From Rummeliibacillus stabekisii (lineage in GTDB: Bacteria; Bacillota; Bacilli; Bacillales_A; Planococcaceae), in contig NZ_BJVD01000001.1 in assembly GCF_007988965.1 (NCBI RefSeq), forward strand, positions 62,001 to 126,000: a stretch of 64,000 bases of DNA, in the 5' to 3' direction. A model generated the notes under the pieces. That model worked only from the letters and a program-made list of their open reading frames with translations, did no database searches and had not been told where the DNA came from. Positions 1 through 10,534 of this stretch are shown piece after piece (position 1 is the stretch's first letter; each line of letters starts with the position of its first letter). The translations under genes and the position numbers were made by a program.

Positions 1-1508
<1,508 letters not shown>

Positions 1509-3014
1509 TTATTTTTTCATTGAACCTGTTTTTTCTAGACGTTCATACATTTCAAATGCTCGACTTAAAATATGTGGTGTTTGTGCATTGCCAGTTGCTT
1601 CAACAGCTGCATTATAATATTCCCATAATTGTTCTTTAAAGTCAGGGTGTACGCAGTTATTAATGATTAGCGGCACACGTTCTTTTGGTGCTAATCCACG
1701 AAGATCCGCAACACCTTGTTCTGTAACAAGTACATCAACATCATGTTCTGTATGATCTACATGGGTAACCATTGGTACGATAGAAGAAATGCTTCCACCT
1801 TTAGCATAAGATTTTGTTATAAAGATACCTAGGCGCGCGTTACGAGCGAAATCGCCTGAACCGCCAATTCCATTCATCATTTTGCTACCTGATACATGTG
1901 TAGAGTTAACGTTTCCATAAATATCAGCTTCCAGGGCAGTATTGATTGAAATAAGGCCTAAACGACGGATTAATTCAGGTTGGTTTGAAATTTCTTGTGG
2001 ACGTAATACTAATTTATCTGCATATTTGTCAAGGTTACCGTACACTTCTTTTCCTTTTTCAGCGGAAAGAGTAATAGATGTTGCTGAAGCAAAATCTACT
2101 TTACCAGCATCAATCAGATTGAATACAGCATCTTGCAATACTTCTGAATAAACTTCTAAATGTTCAAATTCAGATTCTTTGAAGCCATCTAGAACAGCAT
2201 TTGCGACAGATCCTATACCTGATTGGATTGGTGCTAAAGTGTTTGTTAAACGGCCAGCTTTAATCTCAGAACGTAAGAAATCTAAAATATGGTTAGCCAT
2301 AATTTGAGTTTCTTCGTCTGGTGGAACAATTGTAGATGGTGCATCAAGGTTTTCAGAGATTACAATTGCTTTTACTTTAGATGGATCGAGCTTAATGCCT
2401 TTTACACCTAGGCGGTCAGAAGTTTTTGTCAATGGGATTGGTTCACGGTTGCCTTGTTCTCCTGGTACATAAATATCATGCACACCAATTAAAGATTCGG
2501 GCTGTGCTACATTCAGTTCAATAATAATATTTTCAGCAACTTCCGCAAGAATAGGATTGTTACCGACAGAAGTAGTAGGGATTAAATAGCCATCTTCTGT
2601 GATTGCAGTAGCCTCAATAATAGCATATTTGAATGTACCAAAAATATTTTGACGATATTGCTCAGCGCCATGAGATAAGTGCATATCAGCAAAAAGAATT
2701 TCACCATTGTTGATTAAAGTTCGAATACCCTTATCCGCTTGGAATGGTCCACGTTTGCGAATCCCACCAGCTATAGCTAAGTCGTGGTCAACTTCTGGTC
2801 CCAATGAAGCGCCAGTGTATACATCAATTTTAAATTTCTCATTTTTAGCGCGTTCAACTAAGGCAGCTGGTACTACTTTCGCATCGCCTGCACGAGTAAA
2901 ACCACTCATGCCTACTACATCGCCATCTGAAATGAGAGCAGCAGCTTCTTTTGCTGACATAACTTTGCCAGCTAATTCTTTCATTCCAATACGATTTTCA
3001 AATGTTGCTTCCAT
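1509..3014 (-). CDS. Succinate/acetate CoA-transferase (acetyl-CoA hydrolase/transferase family)
   Basis: Likely transfers CoA between acetyl-CoA and succinate (cytosolic, class I CoA-transferase). It has 501 residues, normal for the Cat1/YgfH/AarC group. The probable catalytic glutamate lies in VYSEVLQD (about residue 291), and a glycine-rich GIGGSGDFARNARL segment lies near residue 380. The ATG at 3014 has an AGGAGG site nine bases upstream. It is monocistronic, with its own terminator at 1471-1501. A cre-like sequence at 3161-3174 suggests CcpA control. An alternative label is acetyl-CoA hydrolase; the catalytic Glu favours transferase, but substrate choice is inferred. Confidence 0.9.
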   Translation of the reverse strand: MEATFENRIGMKELAGKVMSAKEAAALISDGDVVGMSGFTRAGDAKVVPAALVERAKNEKFKIDVYTGASLGPEVDHDLAIAGGIRKRGPFQADKGIRTLINNGEILFADMHLSHGAEQYRQNIFGTFKYAIIEATAITEDGYLIPTTSVGNNPILAEVAENIIIELNVAQPESLIGVHDIYVPGEQGNREPIPLTKTSDRLGVKGIKLDPSKVKAIVISENLDAPSTIVPPDEETQIMANHILDFLRSEIKAGRLTNTLAPIQSGIGSVANAVLDGFKESEFEHLEVYSEVLQDAVFNLIDAGKVDFASATSITLSAEKGKEVYGNLDKYADKLVLRPQEISNQPELIRRLGLISINTALEADIYGNVNSTHVSGSKMMNGIGGSGDFARNARLGIFITKSYAKGGSISSIVPMVTHVDHTEHDVDVLVTEQGVADLRGLAPKERVPLIINNCVHPDFKEQLWEYYNAAVEATGNAQTPHILSRAFEMYERLEKTGSMKK

Positions 3015-3160
3015 TTTTCATTACCTCCTAAGTGTATTGTTCTTCCAACTTGTTATGATAATATATTAATTCAAGTTGAGATTGAATGCTAATATGATAT
3101 ATATGAGTCTATGTAAATTGAAATGTAGGCTGAATCATTTATAACATTCTGAACAATAAA

Positions 3161-3174
3161 TGAAATCGGTTTCT
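3161..3174. promoter_or_regulatory. cre-like site (CcpA)
   Basis: TGAAATCGGTTTCT matches 13 of 14 positions of the Bacillus cre consensus TGWAANCGNTNWCA. It lies about 150 bp upstream of the CoA-transferase start. Carbon-catabolite control of an acetate/succinate enzyme would make sense, but binding is inferred. Confidence 0.5.
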
Positions 3175-3699
3175 GTATATATTTTTACATATGCTAATCT
3201 TTTTATCCACTATTTTTTTCTAAAATTTTTTTAGACAATAAAAATTATTTATAAAATTCAGTTATTTAAATTCATTTAATCATCTTTTTTTCTTTTGAAT
3301 TTGCATTTTAATTTCCAATTTTATAATCCCAAAAAAAGAATAAAACCTTTGTAAATAAAGAGATTAAACTAATAAATGATATTAGAATAATGGAATAATT
3401 TTATTTTTTATTTAAAAAAGGAATTTATTACAAAATGTGAATTTTAAAGTAATATATTTTATACTATATTAATTTGATTGAATTAGAAGATTAAAGTGCT
3501 TTTTAGAATTTTGTTGCAAAAAATAGAAAATCCATGGAAATTAGAAGCTTATATTTGTGTGTGTTATCGAAAGGCGTCTAAAATTAGCAAATGATAAGAT
3601 TTGTATAAAATTATATTAAAATTATTTTTAAAAATATTTTCCTGGGTGACATGAAATTTTAGAAATAGATTATTTTGTTGAGTTTTTAATTTTTAAGTG

Positions 3700-3747
3700 C
3701 AAAAAAATTAAAGCCCTCCTTAAACATTCGAAATGCTAAAGAGGGCA
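3700..3747 (-). terminator. Intrinsic terminator of DHH gene
   Basis: GCCCTC (3713) and GAGGGC (3741) pair around a loop with further pairing inside. The minus strand then reads into a T-rich tract. Confidence 0.75.
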
Positions 3748-3764
3748 GGATGATATAGGATTAT

Positions 3765-4829
3765 TTATCGTTCTGAATTAGCTTTTAATACAGCTTGTAA
3801 AAAATCAATGCCTAATTCTGAAAGGTCACAGCCAGAGGCATTTGGATGACCACCGCCTTGATAAGCTTTGGCGATGTTTGAAAGATTGACTTTATTGCCG
3901 ATTGAACGTAAAGATACCCGATTTTTAACAAGACTGATGATAAAAACAGCATCAATTTCTTCGCAATATTTTTCTGCCAAAAAGTTTCCTAATTCACTAT
4001 AATAGGAATCCGTTTCCACAACCCCAATATTTAGTGTTCCTTCATGGCCTTTCAAATTATACTCTTTTACGATCACCATTTGTTTTGACTTTTTCTTCAA
4101 AACTTTTTGAAGCTCTTCCTTAGAAAATTCTAAATAAGCTGAGTCCTCAGGTGTAAACAATTCGCCGTGTATAATATAATCTAAACGGGCTTTAATAAAT
4201 TCATGTCTCCGCCTTGCGTAAAAAATTGTATTTAAGTCTGCTGCTTCTTGTATTGATAAAATATGCCAGTCCCATGTATCATATAAACGGATTTTTTCAA
4301 CTAATTGAACTAACCGGTTATAGTATGTTTCTTTTTCTTTAACGGTATATTCGTTAGTACTAATTGAGCTTTCAAGAGATTCATCTTCTTCCATTTGAAG
4401 GAGAGGAGATACTTCATAATCAGCTTGGTGCAAGGCCTTGAAAATGAGAGTAGTAGCAGACATTTTTACATCATTTAATGTAGGAATTACCGAAGCCCAT
4501 TCATAATCATTTAAAGCAATCGCTGATTGGTGATGATCAATTAACACAATATACCGTCCATCTGGATGTTTGTTTATTTGATCAATCATTTGCGCAGTTT
4601 CATCATTTACGCTGAGGTCTGTAATAATCAGTAATTCCTGATCATTCAGTTCATTTAATTTAACTTGTACAGTTTCATCAACTTTTCGGGTTTCTACATA
4701 ATAAGGGGTATGTGGGATTCCATAGGCACGGAGGACAATGGATGGACCTACTCCATCTAAATCTGTATGAGTGATAAGATGAATATGTTCATAATTATGC
4801 AGTTTTTTAGGCAATTTTTTAAAATTCAA
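3765..4829 (-). CDS. DHH/DHHA1 family phosphoesterase (NrnB-like oligoribonuclease)
   Basis: Probable Mn-dependent cytoplasmic phosphodiesterase acting on short RNAs or nucleotides. Motifs in order are HTDLDGVG (residues 20-27, metal-binding Asp pair), ITDLSV, LIDHHQS (the DHH motif, about residue 97) and, in the DHHA1 domain, GGGHPNASGC near residue 326. At 354 residues it is shorter than B. subtilis NrnB but has the same motif order. The start is TTG at 4829, with GGAAAG and AAAGG just upstream and no better in-frame start. It stands alone, with a terminator at 3700-3747. The NrnB assignment is by motif and style, not by a search. Confidence 0.82.
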   Translation of the reverse strand: MNFKKLPKKLHNYEHIHLITHTDLDGVGPSIVLRAYGIPHTPYYVETRKVDETVQVKLNELNDQELLIITDLSVNDETAQMIDQINKHPDGRYIVLIDHHQSAIALNDYEWASVIPTLNDVKMSATTLIFKALHQADYEVSPLLQMEEDESLESSISTNEYTVKEKETYYNRLVQLVEKIRLYDTWDWHILSIQEAADLNTIFYARRRHEFIKARLDYIIHGELFTPEDSAYLEFSKEELQKVLKKKSKQMVIVKEYNLKGHEGTLNIGVVETDSYYSELGNFLAEKYCEEIDAVFIISLVKNRVSLRSIGNKVNLSNIAKAYQGGGHPNASGCDLSELGIDFLQAVLKANSER

Positions 4830-4886
4830 TACTTTCCACGCCTTTCTTTCAAAACATAGCTCTCATTATAGCATTATTTGAAGCAG

Positions 4887-4924
4887 AAAAAAAAGTCGGT
4901 CATTCTCTAAAAGAATGACCGACC
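4887..4924 (-). terminator. Intrinsic terminator of SH3-protein gene
   Basis: GTCGGTCATTCT / AGAATGACCGAC form a 12-bp stem (4895-4923) followed on the minus strand by eight T residues. Confidence 0.9.
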
Positions 4925-4929
4925 GTCTT

Positions 4930-5733
4930 TTACTTGAAAGCAGAAATTTCGGTGATTGTTTTTCCGTTTGCTACCTCTTTTATAAGACCAATATTAGGAG
5001 CATAGTAAGAATAATTCTTTCCTTTTCCGTTTTTCACCATCACGACGTGTTTGAAGCTGCCGTCTTTCGTTTTAACTGTTTGGTTGGTACCAAGAACTTT
5101 CATTACTTGGCCATCGGAACCTTGCCATGTTTGTTGTTTTTTTATAGGGTATTTAATAGCCAATGTTGCAATACCATCTTCTTTATAGCCTGTAAATAGC
5201 CCTTTTGTTGTTTCATATTCCATCATGCCATAGTTGTCCGGTTCAGCTTTATGTAGCCAAAAGTTTGTAACTGTACGATTGTCGGCATACACTTTTTGGA
5301 ATGTTGATTTATGTGTTTCTTTGAATTCCGATCCTTTATTAAAAGGTGTTCTATATTCATATGTCTTGTTAATATTTCGTGCATAGTGCGTGTTTTTATG
5401 GGGAGCTAATGAATGGAGATCACTTGTTTTAACATAGCCTTTACCAAAATAAAGAGAAACCTTTGTCCATCCATTTTTGGTTCCTTGTAATACCGCAATA
5501 CCTTGCCCTTTTTTTAATTTCTGAATGACAGAGCTTTTGGCTGAAGGCTTTTCGTAGATCTTTGTATTTGTTGTTGCTATTTTAAACGATTTGAGAGAAG
5601 CGGTTGTATATGGATCCTTAGTTGTTTTAGAGACCGCAGATGCATTGGATTGTGCTGGCTGCGCTGCAATAGAATATGTCCCAAATGTAAATGTAGAGAA
5701 TAGAGCCATCGATAATAGTATTTTTCTTTTCAT
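4930..5733 (-). CDS. Secreted protein with N-terminal bacterial SH3 domain
   Basis: An exported protein of 267 residues. It has a signal peptide (MKRKILLSMALFSTFTFGTY, cleavage probably after IAAQPA), then an SH3b-like domain at about residues 50-108 (TKIYEKPSAKSSVIQKLKKG, GWTKVSLYFGKGYVKTSDL). The C-terminal half (about 120-267) is not one I recognise. SH3b domains in Bacilli usually bind peptidoglycan, so a cell-wall location is likely; no catalytic domain is visible. The ATG at 5733 is preferred over the one at 5739 because AGGAGG is seven bases from the former and only one base from the latter. Confidence 0.75.
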   Translation of the reverse strand: MKRKILLSMALFSTFTFGTYSIAAQPAQSNASAVSKTTKDPYTTASLKSFKIATTNTKIYEKPSAKSSVIQKLKKGQGIAVLQGTKNGWTKVSLYFGKGYVKTSDLHSLAPHKNTHYARNINKTYEYRTPFNKGSEFKETHKSTFQKVYADNRTVTNFWLHKAEPDNYGMMEYETTKGLFTGYKEDGIATLAIKYPIKKQQTWQGSDGQVMKVLGTNQTVKTKDGSFKHVVMVKNGKGKNYSYYAPNIGLIKEVANGKTITEISAFK

Positions 5734-5910
5734 GTTCATTCCTCCTCAATCATCTATATGTATTTATTCCACAAATCATGTCGTAAGATTTAGGTTAATA
5801 CTTTTCTATAACCTATTGAGAAGTTTCTAAACGTAAAATTAAAGGATTTATCGGATTAAGAGAGAATAAATAGGGGAAGTCTTATAAAATGCTTACTATG
5901 TAACTAAACT

Positions 5911-5940
5911 AAAAAAGGCCTACATTAAAGTAGAACCTTT
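5911..5940 (-). terminator. Probable terminator of msrA
   Basis: An imperfect hairpin (AAAGGCCTAC / GTAGAACCTTT) followed on the minus strand by T residues, 30 bp after the msrA stop. Confidence 0.55.
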
Positions 5941-5969
5941 CCTTGTGTTTATTCGTTTATATAGGGGTA

Positions 5970-6497
5970 TTACCAGTTGGATTTAATAAATTCATCTCGA
6001 CCCGATTCTGCGCGATCTTGTTGATAATGATCTGGATTCTTTTTATAAAAATCTTGATGGTAATCTTCAGCAGGATAGAATGTCTCAGCTGCCCTTATTT
6101 CAGTAACAATCGGTTTTTGGAAGCGGCCGCTGTTTGCTAAATCCATTTTTGATTTTTCGGCTGATTGTTTATGTTCTGGCTTATGATAAAAGATTGCTGT
6201 ACGGTAACTGCTTCCGCGATCTTGAAATTGGCCTCCATCGTCAGTGGGATCAATCTGTTGCCAATAAATTTCAAGTAATTTTTCATACGGGAAGATGCTT
6301 TCATCAAATACAATTTGCACAACTTCTAGATGACCAGAAGTGCCTTTTTTTACGTCCTCGTATGTTGGATTTTCTAAATGGCCGCCCATATAGCCTGAAA
6401 CAACACTTTCTATGCCATCCCATTCAACAAAAGGTTTTACCATACACCAGAAACAGCCCCCAGCAAAAGTTGCAGTGGAAAGTTTTGTAGTTGTCAT
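5970..6497 (-). CDS. msrA: Peptide-methionine (S)-S-oxide reductase MsrA
   Basis: Reduces methionine-S-sulfoxide in proteins (cytoplasmic oxidative repair). The catalytic motif GGCFWC is at residues 13-18, and the family signature YMGGHLENPTYEDVKKGTSGH follows. Downstream QQIDPTDDGGQFQDRGSSYR and YHQDFYKKNP are also typical. At 175 residues it is a normal stand-alone MsrA; there is no MsrB fusion and no msrB neighbour in the window. The ATG at 6497 follows an AGGGGG site. It is divergent from the LCP gene at 6610, sharing about 110 bp of upstream DNA. Confidence 0.97.
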   Translation of the reverse strand: MTTTKLSTATFAGGCFWCMVKPFVEWDGIESVVSGYMGGHLENPTYEDVKKGTSGHLEVVQIVFDESIFPYEKLLEIYWQQIDPTDDGGQFQDRGSSYRTAIFYHKPEHKQSAEKSKMDLANSGRFQKPIVTEIRAAETFYPAEDYHQDFYKKNPDHYQQDRAESGRDEFIKSNW

Positions 6498-6609
6498 AAT
6501 TGTGGCCCCCTATAATTGATAGTATTCATACTTGATTGTTTTCTATCTTTAGTATGTAGTTAATATAATAACTTTTTCAAAAGTAAGTAGCAATGGAAGG
6601 AGAAGCATT

Positions 6610-7551
6610 ATGAAAGAAACAAGACATAAGCACATACGCAAGAAACGGAAATTAAGAAAAGGTAGAGTCTTTTTCTTACTTATCGTTGTAGTACTCATAG
6701 CAATAGGAGCATTTGCGTTTACTCAATATAAAGCAGGATTGAATCTAGCGAAAACATCAGGGGATATACAGAAAATCGCTAAATTTAACGGAGATCCACA
6801 GACTAAAAAAAATGTAGAAAATATATTATTGCTTGGCGTCGACTCAAGAGGCGAGGCTAACTCAAGAACCGATTCAATGATATTGGTTTCAGTGAATAAA
6901 GATACAAACAAAATTAAAATGGTCTCATTTATGCGTGATATTTATGCAAACATCCCAGGATATCAATCGTACAAGTTAAATACAGCATACTATCTAGGAA
7001 AAGTAGATTTATTAAAAAAGACGATTCAAAATATGTTCGACGTAGAGATTAACCATTATGCATTAATTGACTTTAAGAGTTTTGAAAAGTTAGTGGATAT
7101 CGTCGCTCCGAATGGTGTAAACGTATATGTTGATCATGATATGTCTGAAAACATTGGTGTTTCATTAAAGAAAGGTGAACAAACGCTAAATGGTAAGGAA
7201 TTACTAGGGTTTTCTCGTTTCCGTCATGATAATAAAGGTGATTTCGGTCGTGTTGATCGCCAGCAAAAAGCATTAGAAGCACTAAAAAAAGAAGCTATGT
7301 CACCAAGAAACTTTAAAAATTACCCAAAATTACTAGGCGCTATTCAAGGATATGTGCAGTCAGATTTAACAGATCAGCAAGAACTTGCATTAATGCTTTC
7401 TATCATAAAAGGAGGCAATCCAGATATTACGCGATTAACTATTCCAGTGCAGCATAGTTATGAGTATGGTTATTATCCTCAAGCAGGCTCAGTCCTCAAT
7501 ATTAATATTGAGCAAAACCAGCAAGCCTTAGATAAATTTCTTGATTCTTAG
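6610..7551 (+). CDS. LytR-CpsA-Psr (LCP) family cell-wall polymer ligase
   Basis: Membrane-anchored enzyme expected to attach teichoic acid or other polymer to peptidoglycan from lipid carrier. It has 313 residues: a basic N-terminus, one membrane segment (VFFLLIVVVLIAIGAFAF, about 23-40), then the LCP domain with ENILLLGVDSRGEANSRTDSMILVSV (68-93), FMRDIYANIPG and FGRVDRQQKALEAL, which carry the conserved Asp/Arg residues. The ATG at 6610 has GGAAGGAG nine bases upstream. The permease gene at 7612 follows after 60 bp and may be co-transcribed. Which LCP paralogue (TagU, TagT, TagV) cannot be told from the sequence. Confidence 0.93.
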   Translation: MKETRHKHIRKKRKLRKGRVFFLLIVVVLIAIGAFAFTQYKAGLNLAKTSGDIQKIAKFNGDPQTKKNVENILLLGVDSRGEANSRTDSMILVSVNKDTNKIKMVSFMRDIYANIPGYQSYKLNTAYYLGKVDLLKKTIQNMFDVEINHYALIDFKSFEKLVDIVAPNGVNVYVDHDMSENIGVSLKKGEQTLNGKELLGFSRFRHDNKGDFGRVDRQQKALEALKKEAMSPRNFKNYPKLLGAIQGYVQSDLTDQQELALMLSIIKGGNPDITRLTIPVQHSYEYGYYPQAGSVLNINIEQNQQALDKFLDS

Positions 7552-7611
7552 CAATTAGAAAGGGTTATAATGGTTGTAGACATTGTAAGCTCGCAAAGAG
7601 GGGGATCTTGA

Positions 7612-8832
7612 TTGCAGACAGAGAAAAAATCATTTTTTACCACTCGCTTCATCCAATTTATGGGTGGTAAAAATTTGTTATTTGGTTTGATTACTTTATT
7701 ATTAGCAGGTTGTATTATTTGGATTTATGATAGAATATCCTTCATCTTTTATCCGATCGTTGTTTTTCTAAGAACAGTCGTCCTGCCGGTTATATTAGCG
7801 GTGATTGCTTACTATTTATTGAGGCCGATTCTTAAAATTCTCGTAAAGTGGAAGGTTCCAAAAGTGGGCGGTATCTTCTTGATTTATATTGTAGGAATTG
7901 GATTAATCTCTCTCTTTGTAACACTCATCTTTCCATTTTTAAAAGAACAATTTATGAATTTGATTCAAGAATTCCCGAGCTACTTTATGCAGGTAGTACA
8001 TTCTGTACAACACCTTTTGGAAGACTCAAGATTAAGTGAAACACTTGCAAAATATAATTTTGATTTAAATTCTGTGTTGAATAATATCTCGAATCAGCTT
8101 AATGAAATGGTAAAAGATGCGAGTAGCGAGATTGGGACAGGTCTAGCTAGCGGAGTCACCGGATTTATATCAACCTTAACAGGAATTATCTTGGCCATTG
8201 TTACTGTTCCATTTATTTTGTTCTATCTTTTAAAGGATGGTGAAAATTTACCGAATTATCTATTGAAGCTTTTGCCTCCACGCATGAGAAAAGATACTGC
8301 TCATGTTTTGCATGAAGCTGACCATCAAATTAGTAGCTATATACAAGGACAAATCCTAGTGGCCATTTGCATCGGTATAATGGTGACTATTGGATTTCTA
8401 ATCATTGGCTTACCGTATGCAGTTATATTAGGGGTATTAGCGATGATGACAAGCGTAGTGCCATATTTAGGTCCTGTTATTGCCATTACGCCTGCAGCAA
8501 TCATTGCAGTTGTCAATGCTCCTATCATGTTACTGAAGTTGGCTGTTGTATGGACGATTGTCCAATTAGTGGAAGGGAAATTTATTTCACCTCAAATAAT
8601 GGGGAAATCCCTACATGTGCATCCAATAACAATTATCTTTGTATTACTGACATCTGGATCGCTATTTGGCGTTCCAGGAGTGGTTTTGGGAATCCCAGGG
8701 TATGCAGTCCTCAAGGTACTCGTATCGCATCTATTCTATCTATTCAAAAGACGTTACAATAAATATAACGATCAGCCTTCACTGAATTATGAACTGGATG
8801 ATTGGGCAAAACATAGAGAAGAAGAGAAATGA
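7612..8832 (+). CDS. AI-2E family (PerM-like) membrane transporter
   Basis: Polytopic membrane protein of 406 residues in the AI-2E/PerM superfamily. Many members have unknown substrates; some exchange Na+/H+ or export autoinducer. Hydrophobic segments lie at about 21-40, 48-70, 80-105, 180-215, 245-270, 275-300 and 315-370. The family-typical VPFILFYLLKDGE (about 201-213) and VEGKFISPQIMGKSLHVHP (about 319-337) segments are present. The start is TTG at 7612, eight bases after GAGGGGG. It shares a bidirectional terminator (8849-8887) with the convergent aminotransferase gene. Confidence 0.9.
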   Translation: MQTEKKSFFTTRFIQFMGGKNLLFGLITLLLAGCIIWIYDRISFIFYPIVVFLRTVVLPVILAVIAYYLLRPILKILVKWKVPKVGGIFLIYIVGIGLISLFVTLIFPFLKEQFMNLIQEFPSYFMQVVHSVQHLLEDSRLSETLAKYNFDLNSVLNNISNQLNEMVKDASSEIGTGLASGVTGFISTLTGIILAIVTVPFILFYLLKDGENLPNYLLKLLPPRMRKDTAHVLHEADHQISSYIQGQILVAICIGIMVTIGFLIIGLPYAVILGVLAMMTSVVPYLGPVIAITPAAIIAVVNAPIMLLKLAVVWTIVQLVEGKFISPQIMGKSLHVHPITIIFVLLTSGSLFGVPGVVLGIPGYAVLKVLVSHLFYLFKRRYNKYNDQPSLNYELDDWAKHREEEK

Positions 8833-8848
8833 AGTAAAAAATAAAAAT

Positions 8849-8887
8849 ATCCTGCTGATGAAAACGTATCATCTGCAGGATGTTTTT
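8849..8887. terminator. Bidirectional intrinsic terminator
   Basis: A long stem (ATCCTGC and GATGA paired with TCATC and GCAGGAT, 8849-8881) has T residues on both sides. It lies between the convergent genes ending at 8832 and 8888. Confidence 0.88.
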
Positions 8888-10063
8888 TTATGCGTGCACT
8901 TTATTGAGTGTTGCAAGCCGTCCAATTGCATCTTGAAGCAATGATTCATCTTGCACAAGTGCAATTCGAACATAATTCTTACCAGCTTCTCCAAAGACAG
9001 AGCCAGGTACTAGAACAACCCCAGTTTGCTCTATCGTATCAAATACAAAGTCAATATCATTTAGCTCTTGATTAGGATATTTAGCCCAAATAAACATCCC
9101 ACCATTTGAAGGCGTAACATTCCATCCAAGCCCTTCTAGTCCTTCAACTAGGATTTGATGACGTTTTTTAAAGATACGGCGTAATCTTTCAGTAATCTCT
9201 TCAGCATGATCTAATGCTACACATGCTGCATCTTGTATTGGTTGGAAGGTGCCAAAATCGAGATTTGACTTTAACTCATGGAAAATAGAGATAATCTCAG
9301 CATTCCCTACGATATATGCAATTCGCGCACCTGCAAGGCTAAAGCTTTTGGATAGCGAGTTAATTTCAATACCTACTTCTTTTGCACCCTGCGTAGCCAA
9401 AAAGCTTATCGGACGATCTCCCTCAAAGTAAAACTCAGAGTAAGCAGCATCATGAATAACTATAATATTATACTTTTTGGCAAATTCAACCACTTCCAAG
9501 AAAAATTCTTTCGAAGGATTTGCTGGGACAGGATTACCTGGCAAGTTTAAAATAAGCAATTTGGCCTTAGATGCGATTTCCTCTGGTACTGCAGAGAAAT
9601 CCGGCAGGAACTGATTTTCTTCTAAAAGAGGCATATAATAGGGGATTGCTCCAGCCAAATGTATTCCTGCATCATATGCTACATATGCAGGGTTTGTTGT
9701 GAGTACATAATCTCCTGGGTTGCAAAATGCTATCGGTAGATGGATTAAGCCTTCTTGCGATCCCATTGTTTGAAGAATCTCCGTTTGAGGATTCAATTCC
9801 ACATTTGATCTGCGTTTATAATAATCAGCAACAGATTGTGTAAACTTCGCTGTGCCGCTTAAAGTATAGCCATACGAATCAGATTTAGCTGCTTGTTTTG
9901 ATAGCTCTTGGCGAATTCTTTCGTCAGGTGGCAGGTCAGGACTGCCGATGCTTAAATCGATTAAAGACGTTCCCATCGCTGCCTTTTTATTTGCGGCAGC
10001 TTTTAAATCTCCGAATATGGCTCTTTTAAACATAGCCATTTTTGATGAACGTTCGATTTTCAT
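8888..10063 (-). CDS. PLP-dependent class I/II aminotransferase
   Basis: Fold-type I aminotransferase of 391 residues, cytoplasmic. The PLP lysine lies in NSLSKSFSLAGARIAYIVG (about residue 235). The N-terminal IDLSIGSPDLPPDERI, the central NLPGNPVPANPSKEF and the C-terminal NYVRIALV are hallmarks of the family. Close relatives in Bacilli are often labelled LL-diaminopimelate aminotransferase, but substrate specificity cannot be read from sequence. The ATG at 10063 is chosen because AGGAGTG precedes it; an in-frame GTG at 10090 has no ribosome site. No pathway neighbours are present. Confidence 0.9.
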   Translation of the reverse strand: MKIERSSKMAMFKRAIFGDLKAAANKKAAMGTSLIDLSIGSPDLPPDERIRQELSKQAAKSDSYGYTLSGTAKFTQSVADYYKRRSNVELNPQTEILQTMGSQEGLIHLPIAFCNPGDYVLTTNPAYVAYDAGIHLAGAIPYYMPLLEENQFLPDFSAVPEEIASKAKLLILNLPGNPVPANPSKEFFLEVVEFAKKYNIIVIHDAAYSEFYFEGDRPISFLATQGAKEVGIEINSLSKSFSLAGARIAYIVGNAEIISIFHELKSNLDFGTFQPIQDAACVALDHAEEITERLRRIFKKRHQILVEGLEGLGWNVTPSNGGMFIWAKYPNQELNDIDFVFDTIEQTGVVLVPGSVFGEAGKNYVRIALVQDESLLQDAIGRLATLNKVHA

Positions 10064-10534
10064 TGAATTCACTCCTAATCTTATTAACACTCTATGAGCT
10101 TACTATATTTACACTCATAAAGAGTATAGAACGAAGCTAAACTAGAGAGAAAAAATAGAACTCTCATTAGTTAAACTCCGTTTAATTTTTATATAATTTT
10201 ATCACGATAAGCTGCTATAATACAGATGAAATTAGTATGATACAGATGAATGAAGTTTTATTATTTTTAGTAAATTTAATTTATTCGAAAAGTTTTAACA
10301 AATAACGAGGTATATTTGCATAATTTTTGATATACTAATGGGGAAGTTAGTCTATGTGTCTAAATAACTATCATTATAGTTTTGTTAGTGAAGGTAGAGT
10401 GTATTTTTGATAGAGCAGCTTCTTATTAATCGGCTTTATTAAAAACTATTTATTTTTAACACATAGAGGTTAATTTCAAGCTTTATAAAAAGAAGCCTTT
10501 GCTCTAATTAATAAGTATGAAAGGAGTTAGTGTG
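10064..10534. other. Intergenic, 471 bp, with long-range inverted repeat in chemoreceptor leader
   Basis: This stretch lies between the divergent aminotransferase and chemoreceptor starts. Near its right end GAGCA-GCTTCTT (10413-10424) can pair with AAGAAGC-CTT-TGCTC (10490-10504). The overlapping CTTATTAAT (10422-10430) can instead pair with ATTAATAAG (10507-10515), just before the AAGGAG ribosome site. No gene is seen. Confidence 0.5.

Larger units (their letters stand above)
3015..3764. other. Intergenic, 750 bp, very AT-rich
   Basis: A long AT-rich spacer between two minus-strand genes. It holds the cre-like site (3161-3174) and the terminator of the DHH gene (3700-3747). I find no convincing ORF or structured RNA; poly-A/T runs dominate 3200-3480. 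Confidence 0.6.

Noticed and set aside
2707..3069. Plus-strand ORF of 120 codons
   Set aside because: Antisense shadow of the CoA-transferase gene, no RBS and no recognisable domain.
8367..8762. Plus-strand ORF of 131 codons
   Set aside because: Out-of-frame shadow inside the AI-2E transporter gene.
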